DNA of 55,487 nucleotides from Bacteroidota bacterium. Lineage in GTDB: Bacteria; Bacteroidota; Bacteroidia; Chitinophagales; LD1. Under the pieces are notes generated by a model that did no database searches, was not told where the DNA came from, and worked only from the letters and a program-made list of their open reading frames with translations. Position 1 is the first letter of the stretch, and every line of letters starts with the position of its first letter. This document shows positions 23,986 to 31,901 of this stretch, one piece after another. The stretch is taken from NCBI GenBank assembly GCA_018267365.1, contig JAFDYQ010000030.1, positions 1 through 55,487 of the forward strand, read 5' to 3'. Made by a program: the position numbers and the translations under genes.

Positions 23986-26346
23986 TTAAAACTCTACCTT
24001 ATAGCTCAGCACAGGTATGATCCCCAGGTTGCGCTTGTACACGATGGCGTGGGCGTAGCGATCATAGGAGCGGTAGGCTACATTCTCCCGGTTGATCACA
24101 TTCTGGATATCGAGTGACAGCATCCAGTCATATTTCTTTTTATTGCGGCGGTAGTTGGCGCCGAAGTCTACACGGAAATAATCCGGCAATCTGATGGCAT
24201 TGGTCTGCGCGTTGTCATAGACGGTCGTGCCTGCTGCTTCTGAGGCAGCGAGATCTATAGGTGTATCGCGTGTGCCGCCGCGCCAGATGATCTTTGCATT
24301 GACCCCTATGCGGTTGATCTTGCGCTTGCCTACTATAAACTCTTTACCGCCCAGCAGGTTCATCACGTAGTTTGAGTTGTAGATCGTATTGCGCCAGATG
24401 CCGTCCGTGCCTTTATATTTACTATCAAATAGCGACAGCGTATAGAGGAAGTAATAGTTGTGCGTGAAGTATTTCTCTATCGTGACTTCGAGGCCATAGT
24501 TGCGGCCCTTGCCGGTGCTCACGAGTGGTATATTGACAAAACCATCATTGAGATTGATCACCGAGAAATAACTATTGCTGCCGAGGCCCACCGGCACGCT
24601 GAAGAGGTACTGATAGTACACCTCCGCACGCAAGCGAAAGTCTTTCGCAAAGTTCCAGTTGTAGCCCAGCACAAAGTGCAATGATCGGGAGAAGTCGAGA
24701 TGCCTGTTTTGATTCAGGTCATAAGTAGATCCCGCAGGTAGCTGCGCCATATAGGTAGACACGGCATCCATCCGGCTGTGCAGGCCTATACCTGCCGTCA
24801 GGTTCATCTTCTCCGTGAGGCGGTATTCGCCGCCTATGCGGGGTTCCACATAAAACTTGTTATTGATCCCACCATAGGTGAGATGCAGACCACCCGCCAG
24901 AAACAGCCTATCAGTAAATCTATGACGCCACTGCCAGTAGCCCTCCAGCAGGTAGGTGAGGCCACGCGTGTCTATCTGAGTGGAGTAGACGCCGGTGGTA
25001 TCGTTCAATCCGTCCTGATGCAGGCGGTAGTTGGTGATCTGAAACGACGCACCTGCCATCACCGTATTGCGGGTATCCACTTTGCGGTTTAGGTTGGTAG
25101 CGCCGCGGATGTAGATATAGCGGAAGGAATTGTTCTGCAGGGGTGCCTTGATAAGCTGATTATCCACCGTGTCTTCCCCATAGCCATTATCCGTACCGCT
25201 CAGAGAGAGTACCGACTTTAGCGAGGTCTTATGATCTTTGAAAAGGAAAGTATGCGTCACACCTACTACACCTACTTTCTGGCTGAGTTTCTCTTCTGTG
25301 CGGTCGCTCAGTGTCACAAACTTTGTAGTATCGCCTCCGGCAGTATTGCCCAGGCTGCTGATGCCCCCGATCCCGAATAGCGTAAAGTTTCCGATATGCT
25401 TAGTGGGAAAAGAAAAATTGAAGGATAGGTCCTGGTACTTAGGCACCTGGTTGCCGCCTATGGGCAGGCCCATCAGGGCGAGGATATTGAGTGTAGAGTA
25501 GCGATAGTTGATCAGATAGGAGCCCTTATATTTTTTGCTGAAAGGTCCCTCCAGGGCCGCCTCTAGGCCGAGTACACCCACCTGCAGCGTGTACTCCCTC
25601 TTATCCTGATTTCCCTTTCTGAGATTCAGGTCAAATACACCCGAAGTTGCATTGCCATATTGCGCCGGAAATGCACCGGTATAAAAGTCTGTATTAGCCA
25701 GCATATTGGCACTGAGGATGCTCACGCCGCCGCCTGTAGAGCCCTCGCTGCCGGCAAAGTGATTAGGATTGGGTATCTCTATACCCTCCATACGCCATAG
25801 CAGGCCCCGGGGCGAGTTGCCTCTGATCACGATAGCATTATTGTCATCTCCCGATGAGACGACTCCGGGAAAGGTCTGCACCATCCGGCTTGGGTCATTC
25901 AGCGTACCGGCATAGCGCTTGGTCTGCTCTACAGAAAAAGAGGTAGCACTGACCGTAGCAAAATTGTTATTCGGTCGGCTTTTGTCTTTGCCGCCATCTA
26001 CCACCACCTCGGTCATGCTATTGACCTTCTCCTGCATTTCAATGTTAATATAGGTTTCCTTGCCGGTGGTGACAAGAATTTGCCCCTGGTATGCATCCTC
26101 ATACCCTATATATGTCATCTTGATATTGACACGGCCTGTAGGCAGGCCACGGATGGCAAAAAAACCTTTATCATCTGTGATAGTGCCTACCACCGGCGAT
26201 ACACTGACTACTGCTACATTAACACCTGTGAGCGGCTGGCGGGAATCTTTGTCAATTATGGTACCTTTTAAAACAGAAGTATAGGTTTGACCGTATATAA
26301 GTATAGGCACAAAGATTGCTAAGGTGTGCAGTAATAGTCTTTTCAT
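23986..26346 (-). CDS. TonB-dependent receptor with carboxypeptidase-like N-domain
   Basis: Starting at MKRLLLH (26346) gives a signal peptide. Then come a CarboxypepD_reg-like domain (VLKGTIIDKDSRQPLTGVNV, about 25-105), a plug domain (VIRGNSPRGLLWRMEGIEIP) and a beta-barrel of about 550 residues, ending in an aromatic strand with terminal Phe (VLSYKVEF) for BamA recognition. At 786 residues it is normal for an uptake receptor. There is no SusD partner, so the ligand could be a metal complex, peptide or small molecule. Two codons further upstream (26352) is an alternative start. Confidence 0.9.
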   Translation of the reverse strand: MKRLLLHTLAIFVPILIYGQTYTSVLKGTIIDKDSRQPLTGVNVAVVSVSPVVGTITDDKGFFAIRGLPTGRVNIKMTYIGYEDAYQGQILVTTGKETYINIEMQEKVNSMTEVVVDGGKDKSRPNNNFATVSATSFSVEQTKRYAGTLNDPSRMVQTFPGVVSSGDDNNAIVIRGNSPRGLLWRMEGIEIPNPNHFAGSEGSTGGGVSILSANMLANTDFYTGAFPAQYGNATSGVFDLNLRKGNQDKREYTLQVGVLGLEAALEGPFSKKYKGSYLINYRYSTLNILALMGLPIGGNQVPKYQDLSFNFSFPTKHIGNFTLFGIGGISSLGNTAGGDTTKFVTLSDRTEEKLSQKVGVVGVTHTFLFKDHKTSLKSVLSLSGTDNGYGEDTVDNQLIKAPLQNNSFRYIYIRGATNLNRKVDTRNTVMAGASFQITNYRLHQDGLNDTTGVYSTQIDTRGLTYLLEGYWQWRHRFTDRLFLAGGLHLTYGGINNKFYVEPRIGGEYRLTEKMNLTAGIGLHSRMDAVSTYMAQLPAGSTYDLNQNRHLDFSRSLHFVLGYNWNFAKDFRLRAEVYYQYLFSVPVGLGSNSYFSVINLNDGFVNIPLVSTGKGRNYGLEVTIEKYFTHNYYFLYTLSLFDSKYKGTDGIWRNTIYNSNYVMNLLGGKEFIVGKRKINRIGVNAKIIWRGGTRDTPIDLAASEAAGTTVYDNAQTNAIRLPDYFRVDFGANYRRNKKKYDWMLSLDIQNVINRENVAYRSYDRYAHAIVYKRNLGIIPVLSYKVEF

Positions 26347-26393
26347 GTACAAAACTGGCCTAATTTAGCGTTTTAGTAATGCATCCCCCCATA

Positions 26394-26897
26394 ATGCAGA
26401 AGAATATATTTGTGACCCTCGTGACGACGATCGTCCTGCTGCTGGTAGTGGGATGCCACCGCTGTGACAACTGTCTCCACGGCGGCACTTGCTCGGGTAG
26501 CGGCTGCTCCTGTGTAGATCCATGGTCCGGTAGAAATTGTGATACGTCATGCGTGCTGGGCCTGGAGGGATACAACTGCGCCACGCCATCCAAACTTAAA
26601 TTTTTCGGCACCTGGAATTGTACCTCGAAAGATCCGCTCGGAAACTCCCAGAGCTATCAGATCACATTTTCTGATACCACCAACGCCGTCAAAATGGTAA
26701 TGCAGAACTTTAATAATAAAGGCTACAAGGTGATCTGTACACTGACCGGCAAGGAACAATTTGACGTACAGGAGCAGTTCTCTACCGGTGGGCTGCGCGC
26801 TACCGTCAGCGGCAATGCTATCCTCCGCGGAGGTACTCTCACGCTCTATATCACCGAGGACGGCGCCACCTACTTTGGCACCGCCAAGTTGCAATAG
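26394..26897 (+). CDS. Lipoprotein with an EGF-like cysteine module
   Basis: Starting at MQKNIF (26394) gives a signal with lipobox LLVVGC. Just after it comes a dense cysteine array, CDNCLHGGTCSGSGCSCVD, then WSGRNCDTSCVLGLEGYNC, which follows the EGF-like spacing seen in a few Bacteroidota lipoproteins. The rest (FFGTWNCTSKDPLGNSQ onward) is beta-rich, like a lipocalin-type domain. Length is 167. It diverges from the TonB receptor gene, with a shared 47-bp promoter gap containing TAATTTAG (26361-26368). The function is unknown. Confidence 0.75.
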   Translation: MQKNIFVTLVTTIVLLLVVGCHRCDNCLHGGTCSGSGCSCVDPWSGRNCDTSCVLGLEGYNCATPSKLKFFGTWNCTSKDPLGNSQSYQITFSDTTNAVKMVMQNFNNKGYKVICTLTGKEQFDVQEQFSTGGLRATVSGNAILRGGTLTLYITEDGATYFGTAKLQ

Positions 26898-26925
26898 TCT
26901 CTTCCTCCTGTTTGACAGATTAATA

Positions 26926-26933
26926 TATTTTTG
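26926..26933 (+). promoter_or_regulatory. -7 element of the pseudouridine synthase gene
   Basis: TATTTTTG ends 6 bp before the ATG at 26940. An in-frame TTG at 26931 would lie inside this element, which speaks for ATG as the start. Confidence 0.5.
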
Positions 26934-26939
26934 CGGGCA

Positions 26940-27662
26940 ATGAAGCAGCCAGCTCCTTCCGTCATTTATGTAGACGAACACATCCTGATAGCAGACAAGC
27001 CGAGCGGCATCACTGTGATACCTGAACGGTTTAACACCGAGAAACCTTCAGTGCAGTCCATTCTGGAAAAAGAATATGGTAAGCTCTGGGTAGTGCACCG
27101 CATAGACCGGGAGACCACCGGCGTGGTAGCCTTTGCCAGAAATGAAGAGGCGCACAGGGAGCTGTCACGGCAATTTGAAGAACGAGACGTGCACAAGCTA
27201 TATAAAGCTATCGTATCCGGCAGGATGGAAGGGGATGCGGGAGAGATAGACAGCCCCATAGCCGAGAAACCTAATAAACCCGGTACTATGATGATCCATC
27301 CCAAAGGCAAAGAAGCGCTCACACTATTTGAGGTAGAGGAGCAGTTTCGCACCTGCGCGCTGCTGAATGTGGAGATCAAGACGGGCCGCACGCACCAGAT
27401 ACGCGTACACTTCGCCTCTGCAGGCCATCCTCTGCTGGTAGACAGTATCTACGGCCAGCATGACAAGTTCCTTTTATCTTCTGTCAAGAAAAAATACAAG
27501 CAGACCGATGAGGAGGAGCGCCCGGTCATCTCGCGCCTCACGCTGCATGCCTCCTCGCTCACTATACATCACCCGGCCACCGGAGATCAGGCCACCTTCA
27601 CCTCTCCCCTGCCTCATGATCTGGAGGCACTGCTGAAACTACTCCGTAAGTACGATAAATAA
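26940..27662 (+). CDS. RluA-family pseudouridine synthase
   Basis: HRIDRETTGVV (about residues 56-66) carries the catalytic Asp of the RluA family. IYVDEHILIADKPSGI at the N-terminus and KTGRTHQIRVHFAS (about 150-163) are the flanking conserved blocks. The enzyme isomerises uridine in rRNA or tRNA. There is no S4 domain, and length is 240. The start at 26940 was preferred because the -7 element lies directly before it. The substrate position cannot be inferred. Confidence 0.92.
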   Translation: MKQPAPSVIYVDEHILIADKPSGITVIPERFNTEKPSVQSILEKEYGKLWVVHRIDRETTGVVAFARNEEAHRELSRQFEERDVHKLYKAIVSGRMEGDAGEIDSPIAEKPNKPGTMMIHPKGKEALTLFEVEEQFRTCALLNVEIKTGRTHQIRVHFASAGHPLLVDSIYGQHDKFLLSSVKKKYKQTDEEERPVISRLTLHASSLTIHHPATGDQATFTSPLPHDLEALLKLLRKYDK

Positions 27663-27712
27663 AAGATCCGGCGCCATCTGGCTGCTGGATCATCTTACTG
27701 CTTGCTATTGTT

Positions 27713-28276
27713 TTACTTTTTGCCGTGTCCATGACCACCACCGCCACCGTGACCACCACCATGGTTTTGCGGATGACCGCCACCACCGTGATTCTCTACA
27801 TGGTTTACCTGCGTGTTTGATATGTGGTTTACGGGATGATTAGTCTCTCTGTACTGCGCGTGCATAGGATGATCATGTATCACATAGTACCTCTGATCGC
27901 GGCTATCGCGTATGAAAGGCTGATCATGATGTCCCTTATACACTATATACTTGTCATGATACACCTGATTTCTCAGCCATGGATTAGGATCATTGATCAC
28001 TACTTTATATCCATGGTACAGATCGTAGCTGGCAAATGCAGGAGGCAGCCCCGGCCTTCTTACCCAGACCCCACCTTCATTGTACACAAAGACGCGTGCA
28101 GGTACATCATAGTAGGCATCTATATCAGGCAGGTAGTAGTAGTGGACGTAGTCATAGCCTACAGGACCCCAGACGGGTTGTGCACCGATATTCACTGATA
28201 CAGAAACCTGGGCTGTGGCCTGCTGACCGGCCAAAAGGATCACTAAGAGCGCTGTGAGAATGGTTAGCTTTTTCAT
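27713..28276 (-). CDS. Secreted protein with His/Gly-rich tail
   Basis: MKKLTILTALLVILLAGQQATA is a good signal peptide when the start is placed at 28276; the longer frame from 28315 would bury it. The mature part has WGPVGYDYVHYYYLPDIDAYYDVPARVF, rich in Tyr, similar to small Bacteroidota exported proteins of unknown function, and the last 30 residues are HGGGGHPQNHGGG-type repeats ending KK. Such tails bind divalent metals in other proteins; here that is only a guess. It is convergent with the pseudouridine synthase gene. Confidence 0.75.
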   Translation of the reverse strand: MKKLTILTALLVILLAGQQATAQVSVSVNIGAQPVWGPVGYDYVHYYYLPDIDAYYDVPARVFVYNEGGVWVRRPGLPPAFASYDLYHGYKVVINDPNPWLRNQVYHDKYIVYKGHHDQPFIRDSRDQRYYVIHDHPMHAQYRETNHPVNHISNTQVNHVENHGGGGHPQNHGGGHGGGGGHGHGKK

Positions 28277-28373
28277 ATTGATGTCGTTTTGTGCGACGAT
28301 AACGCTTAATCCCAACGCCGTGCCAATGTTAAAATGCCATTATAGTTCGTTAACAGGAGTTACGGCGGGGTCA

Positions 28374-28997
28374 TTATTTCCGACGGTAAACGATAGAATC
28401 AATAAATCCGCGCCAATAACAACGCTTCTCCAGCACTTCATATTCCTGACTGAAAATCGCCCTCATCTCCGGCATCCGCTCCGCCTCTACGCCAGATACG
28501 ATCCGGAAAAATCGGTACATCGCCCACAGCAAAATCTTCTGCCACATGGGACTTTGATCATCTATATGATAATCCGTGTATAGCCAGCTGCCGGTTGGCT
28601 TCAATACAGAGGAGATATGACCAAAGACAGATGCCGCCTGCGCAGGAGTGAAATTATCAAACAGGAAAGGTGTGATGATAAAATCAAACTGCAGGTCCGG
28701 ACGATACTGCTCGATCGGCAGATTTATAAATCTTACTACGTTGGCAGCGCAGTTACGTCTTTCAGCCATCGCTATCATGCGGGCTGAAGACTCTACATAG
28801 TGTATGTCCAGCCCGCTCGGGTGTAGCCTGGCTAGCCTCTCCAATATCGCCCCTGTGCCACCTCCTACTATCAGTATGCGACTACCTGCAGGTATAGCCG
28901 GGAGAAAGACCTCCTGCGCACGCTCCAGTGTACGACCAAAGACTACCCTGCTCAGTGGGTCGTACAGGCGCGCGATGAGGTCATAGTTAGCTGGCAT
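28374..28997 (-). CDS. Class I SAM-dependent methyltransferase
   Basis: The N-terminus YDLIARLYDPLSRVVFG and ILIVGGGTGAIL (SAM-binding motif I, about residues 41-52) are clear, with the acidic motif II in IHYVESSARMI and motif post-I in FDFIITPFLFDNF. At 207 residues it is a plain Rossmann methyltransferase of small-molecule or lipid type. It starts 6 bp after the stop of the UbiA-like gene and is surely co-transcribed. The pairing suggests methylation of a prenylated product, but nothing in the text fixes the substrate. Confidence 0.85.
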   Translation of the reverse strand: MPANYDLIARLYDPLSRVVFGRTLERAQEVFLPAIPAGSRILIVGGGTGAILERLARLHPSGLDIHYVESSARMIAMAERRNCAANVVRFINLPIEQYRPDLQFDFIITPFLFDNFTPAQAASVFGHISSVLKPTGSWLYTDYHIDDQSPMWQKILLWAMYRFFRIVSGVEAERMPEMRAIFSQEYEVLEKRCYWRGFIDSIVYRRK

Positions 28998-29003
28998 ATA
29001 GAT

Positions 29004-29915
29004 CTAGGGTACAAAGTGCATGGCAAAGATACCACACAATGCCTTGACCAGCACGATACCGTCTATCACTATAAGGTAGTATAGGATATTGCGCTGGCGG
29101 TGCATAGACCACGAGGCGATGAGCAGCAGTACAAACGGGATCGCATTGATAGCTATGGCCAGCCAGCCGAAGTGGCGGTAAGTGGTCACACCCAGCATCG
29201 CCAGCATGCCTATCACTGAGAGTGGTATTAGTATAAATGTGATGGTGCGGTGTATACCAAACGTCACGGCAAAGGTCTGCAACTGCCTGTTTGAGTCATC
29301 TTCATAATCTTTCATATCAAACATGATCGCATTCACAGTGCAGAACATCCAGTTCTTGATAAATAGCGCCAGCACGATCACGGGATTCACATATGTAGCC
29401 TTACCCTCTACGTGTAGGGCGATGATCGGTAGCAGGCTGACAAATGCACCCCAGACAAAACCGATCACAAAGGCCTTGAGCCAGCCGGTATTGCGCAGAT
29501 TGATCTTTATGAGCGATTTTGGCAGCAGGCCGTAGTAAAGCACTGAGGCCATACCTGTCCCGCCTATGATCAGCCAGTATGCGGCCGGCAAGTGCAGGAT
29601 ATTCTGCCAGTATTCTCCCAGCATCCATAGGCTGCATAGGATACAGATAGCGAGCAGCAGCGGCTGCGTGATGCGCGTCAGCGGCTTGTGAGCCTTGTAC
29701 CACTCAGAGCGGAGGTTAGACGGGCTGTCTGAGTGCAGGATGGCGGTATATGCATAGGTATAGTACATGACCGGCGCACAAAAAATGAGGATATAGTATA
29801 GTAGTGAATTGTACGGCAGGTACAACTGTGTGGAGAGCTCTATAGAGAGTGCCACCGCCAGCAGCCCTACGAAGTAGTTGCCATAAAAGATAAACTCTAT
29901 GATCCGCCGCATCAT
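29004..29915 (-). CDS. UbiA-like prenyltransferase, first Asp motif degenerate
   Basis: A membrane protein of 303 residues with about eight hydrophobic helices. One Asp-rich motif is well kept: FDMKDYEDDSNRQL (about residues 198-211), which is the second allylic-diphosphate site of UbiA enzymes. The first motif, normally NDxxDxxxD near residue 60, reads HSDSPSNLRSEWYKAHKPL, with none of the usual spacing. This could mean an altered reaction or loss of activity. It is in an operon with the methyltransferase. Confidence 0.7.
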   Translation of the reverse strand: MMRRIIEFIFYGNYFVGLLAVALSIELSTQLYLPYNSLLYYILIFCAPVMYYTYAYTAILHSDSPSNLRSEWYKAHKPLTRITQPLLLAICILCSLWMLGEYWQNILHLPAAYWLIIGGTGMASVLYYGLLPKSLIKINLRNTGWLKAFVIGFVWGAFVSLLPIIALHVEGKATYVNPVIVLALFIKNWMFCTVNAIMFDMKDYEDDSNRQLQTFAVTFGIHRTITFILIPLSVIGMLAMLGVTTYRHFGWLAIAINAIPFVLLLIASWSMHRQRNILYYLIVIDGIVLVKALCGIFAMHFVP

Positions 29916-29995
29916 GTCCTGTGAAAATAGCCAATAAAGCCTTTGCCTGTCCGCATTTGATTTTTCTTATACATTTATGGACACAACTCGTTGCC

Positions 29996-31774
29996 ATGAG
30001 AAACCTTTTCCCATTTGCTATCGGCGCTGCCATATGCCTCAGCGCCTGCCAGAATAAACCCACAGAGACCACCACGACTACGACGATCACTACGACCGTC
30101 AGTGAGGCCGACAAGGCCTTTAACGACTGGAAGGATAACGTATTCATGGATTCGCTCTGGGCCAATAATCCTACCTGGGCCTCGTCTCAGGGTTATCACA
30201 AGTATGACGCTGTGCTACCGATCCCCGATGAAGAAAATGTAAAAAGTCAACTGGCATTTGCAGACTGGACAGAGGCTAAGCTCAAGTCGATCAACTATGA
30301 TCAGCTGTCTGATGTCAATAAAACAGACTACAAGCTATTAGAAAACTCCGTGGCTTCCACACGCTTCTACGAAAATATCTTTCGCGAGCGCGACTGGAAT
30401 CCCGCGATCTTCAATGTAGGTGATGCGCTGGACTATGTGATCAATAACAATCCTGCACCGCTGGATGAAAAGCTGAAGAACATTTCCTCACGTCTGGCCA
30501 GCGTACCTGCTTTCTACGAGGCTGCGAAGAAAGATATCCGCCAGCCCACCCGTGAGCACACCAAACTGGCCATCATGCAAACGGATGGCTTGCTTTATTT
30601 CTTTACCGATGTCTTCCCTGATTCGCTGAAGGCATCGGGGCTGAGTGCGGCTGATAAAAAAGCTTTTGAGGACAACGCCACTGCCGCTAAGAAAGCGATA
30701 CAGGGTTATGCTACCTGGCTGAAAGAACTGCAAAAAGGCTTCAACGGAGAAAACGCGCGCTCCTTTGCCATCGGCAAAGAACTGTATGGCAAGAAGTTTA
30801 ACTACGATATACAGTGCGGTATCTCTGCCGACCAGATGTACCAGAAAGCGCTGGACAGGAAAGCCGTGCTCCACAGCGATATGTATGCCCTCACCACACA
30901 GCTGTGGCCAAAGTACCTGAAAGATAAACCGATGCCAAAGGATACGCTCGCTGCCATCCGCGCCATGATAGACAAGCTCTCTGAGAAGCACTGCAAGCGC
31001 GATAGCTTTATGGCTACCATAGAGCGCCAGCTGCCGGAGCTGGTAGCCTTTATCAATGAGAAAAAACTGATCACACTCGATCCGACCAAACCGCTCAAAG
31101 TGCGCAAGACACCCGAGTATATGGCGGGCGTAGCAGGTGCGTCCATCAATAGCCCCGGCCCCTATGACAAGGACGGCAACACCTACTATAACGTGACCCC
31201 GCTGACCAACTATACACCCGAGAAAGCCGAAAGCTACCTGCGCGAATACAATGACTACGTGCTCCAGATACTCAATATACACGAGGCGATCCCAGGCCAC
31301 TACGTGCAGCTGATCTACTCCAACCGCAACCCGAGCATGATCAAGACCATCTTTGGCAATGGGGCGATGATAGAGGGCTGGGCCTGCTATGTCGAGCGCA
31401 TGATGATCGAGGCGGGCTACCACCAGTCACCGGAGATGCAGCTTTTCTATGACAAGTGGAACCTCCGCGAGGTCTGCAATTTCCTCCTGGACTATAATAT
31501 CCACGCAAATAACTGGAGCAAAGACCAGGTAATGGACCTGCTGGTCAAAGAAGGCTTCCAGCAGAGTGCAGAAGCAGAAGAGAAATACAAGCGCGCCACG
31601 TTGTCACAGGTACAGCTCGCCAGCTATTTCTCCGGCCAGACAGAGATATTTGAGCTGCGCGATGAGATGAAGAAAAAGCTAGGTGATAAGTTTGACCTCA
31701 AAGCCTTCCACGAGCAGTTTCTCAGCTATGGCTCTGCACCTGTGAAAGAGATCAGGGCGCTGATGGTGAAGTAG
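29996..31774 (+). CDS. DUF885 family lipoprotein, putative metallopeptidase
   Basis: The start at 29996 gives a signal with lipobox LSAC (Cys about residue 17). A Thr-rich linker follows (TETTTTTTITTTVSE), then the DUF885 domain to the end. The hallmark HEAIPGHYVQL (about 428-438) is an HExxxGH metal site, and EGWACYVERM (about 462-471) supplies the further Glu. TEIFELRDEMKK and the closing APVKEIRAL belong to the family's C-terminal signature. It is likely an outer-membrane or periplasmic zinc peptidase; substrate unknown. Confidence 0.87.
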   Translation: MRNLFPFAIGAAICLSACQNKPTETTTTTTITTTVSEADKAFNDWKDNVFMDSLWANNPTWASSQGYHKYDAVLPIPDEENVKSQLAFADWTEAKLKSINYDQLSDVNKTDYKLLENSVASTRFYENIFRERDWNPAIFNVGDALDYVINNNPAPLDEKLKNISSRLASVPAFYEAAKKDIRQPTREHTKLAIMQTDGLLYFFTDVFPDSLKASGLSAADKKAFEDNATAAKKAIQGYATWLKELQKGFNGENARSFAIGKELYGKKFNYDIQCGISADQMYQKALDRKAVLHSDMYALTTQLWPKYLKDKPMPKDTLAAIRAMIDKLSEKHCKRDSFMATIERQLPELVAFINEKKLITLDPTKPLKVRKTPEYMAGVAGASINSPGPYDKDGNTYYNVTPLTNYTPEKAESYLREYNDYVLQILNIHEAIPGHYVQLIYSNRNPSMIKTIFGNGAMIEGWACYVERMMIEAGYHQSPEMQLFYDKWNLREVCNFLLDYNIHANNWSKDQVMDLLVKEGFQQSAEAEEKYKRATLSQVQLASYFSGQTEIFELRDEMKKKLGDKFDLKAFHEQFLSYGSAPVKEIRALMVK

Positions 31775-31878
31775 CAGCCCCTCCCAACCTCCCCAAAGGG
31801 GAGGCTTAAAGACATTCTAAGCCATCACTAAGCTGTATTTGCATTAGCCCTCCCCTTTGGGGAGGTTGGGTGGGGCTG
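31775..31878. repeat. Long inverted repeat of the CCTCCCC/GGGGAGG family
   Basis: Left arm 31775-31808 and right arm 31843-31878 are complementary with one mismatch and one gap; each arm has itself a palindromic CCTCCCCAAAGGGGAGG core. The centre is about 34 bp. It fills the spacer between the DUF885 and radical SAM genes and may act as a terminator in RNA. Confidence 0.85.
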
Positions 31879-31901
31879 TCATTTCTCACTATCTTGCAGC
31901 G

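Noticed and set aside
23986..26346. SusC of a polysaccharide utilisation locus
   Set aside because: No SusD-like gene, glycosidase or sigma/anti-sigma pair adjoins it.
27663..27712. Possible terminator GATCC...GGATC between convergent genes
   Set aside because: The stem is imperfect and no T-run follows on either strand.
30488..31423. 311-codon antisense frame opposite the DUF885 gene
   Set aside because: The DUF885 frame has clear conserved motifs; the antisense frame has many Cys/His/Arg runs typical of mirrored codons.
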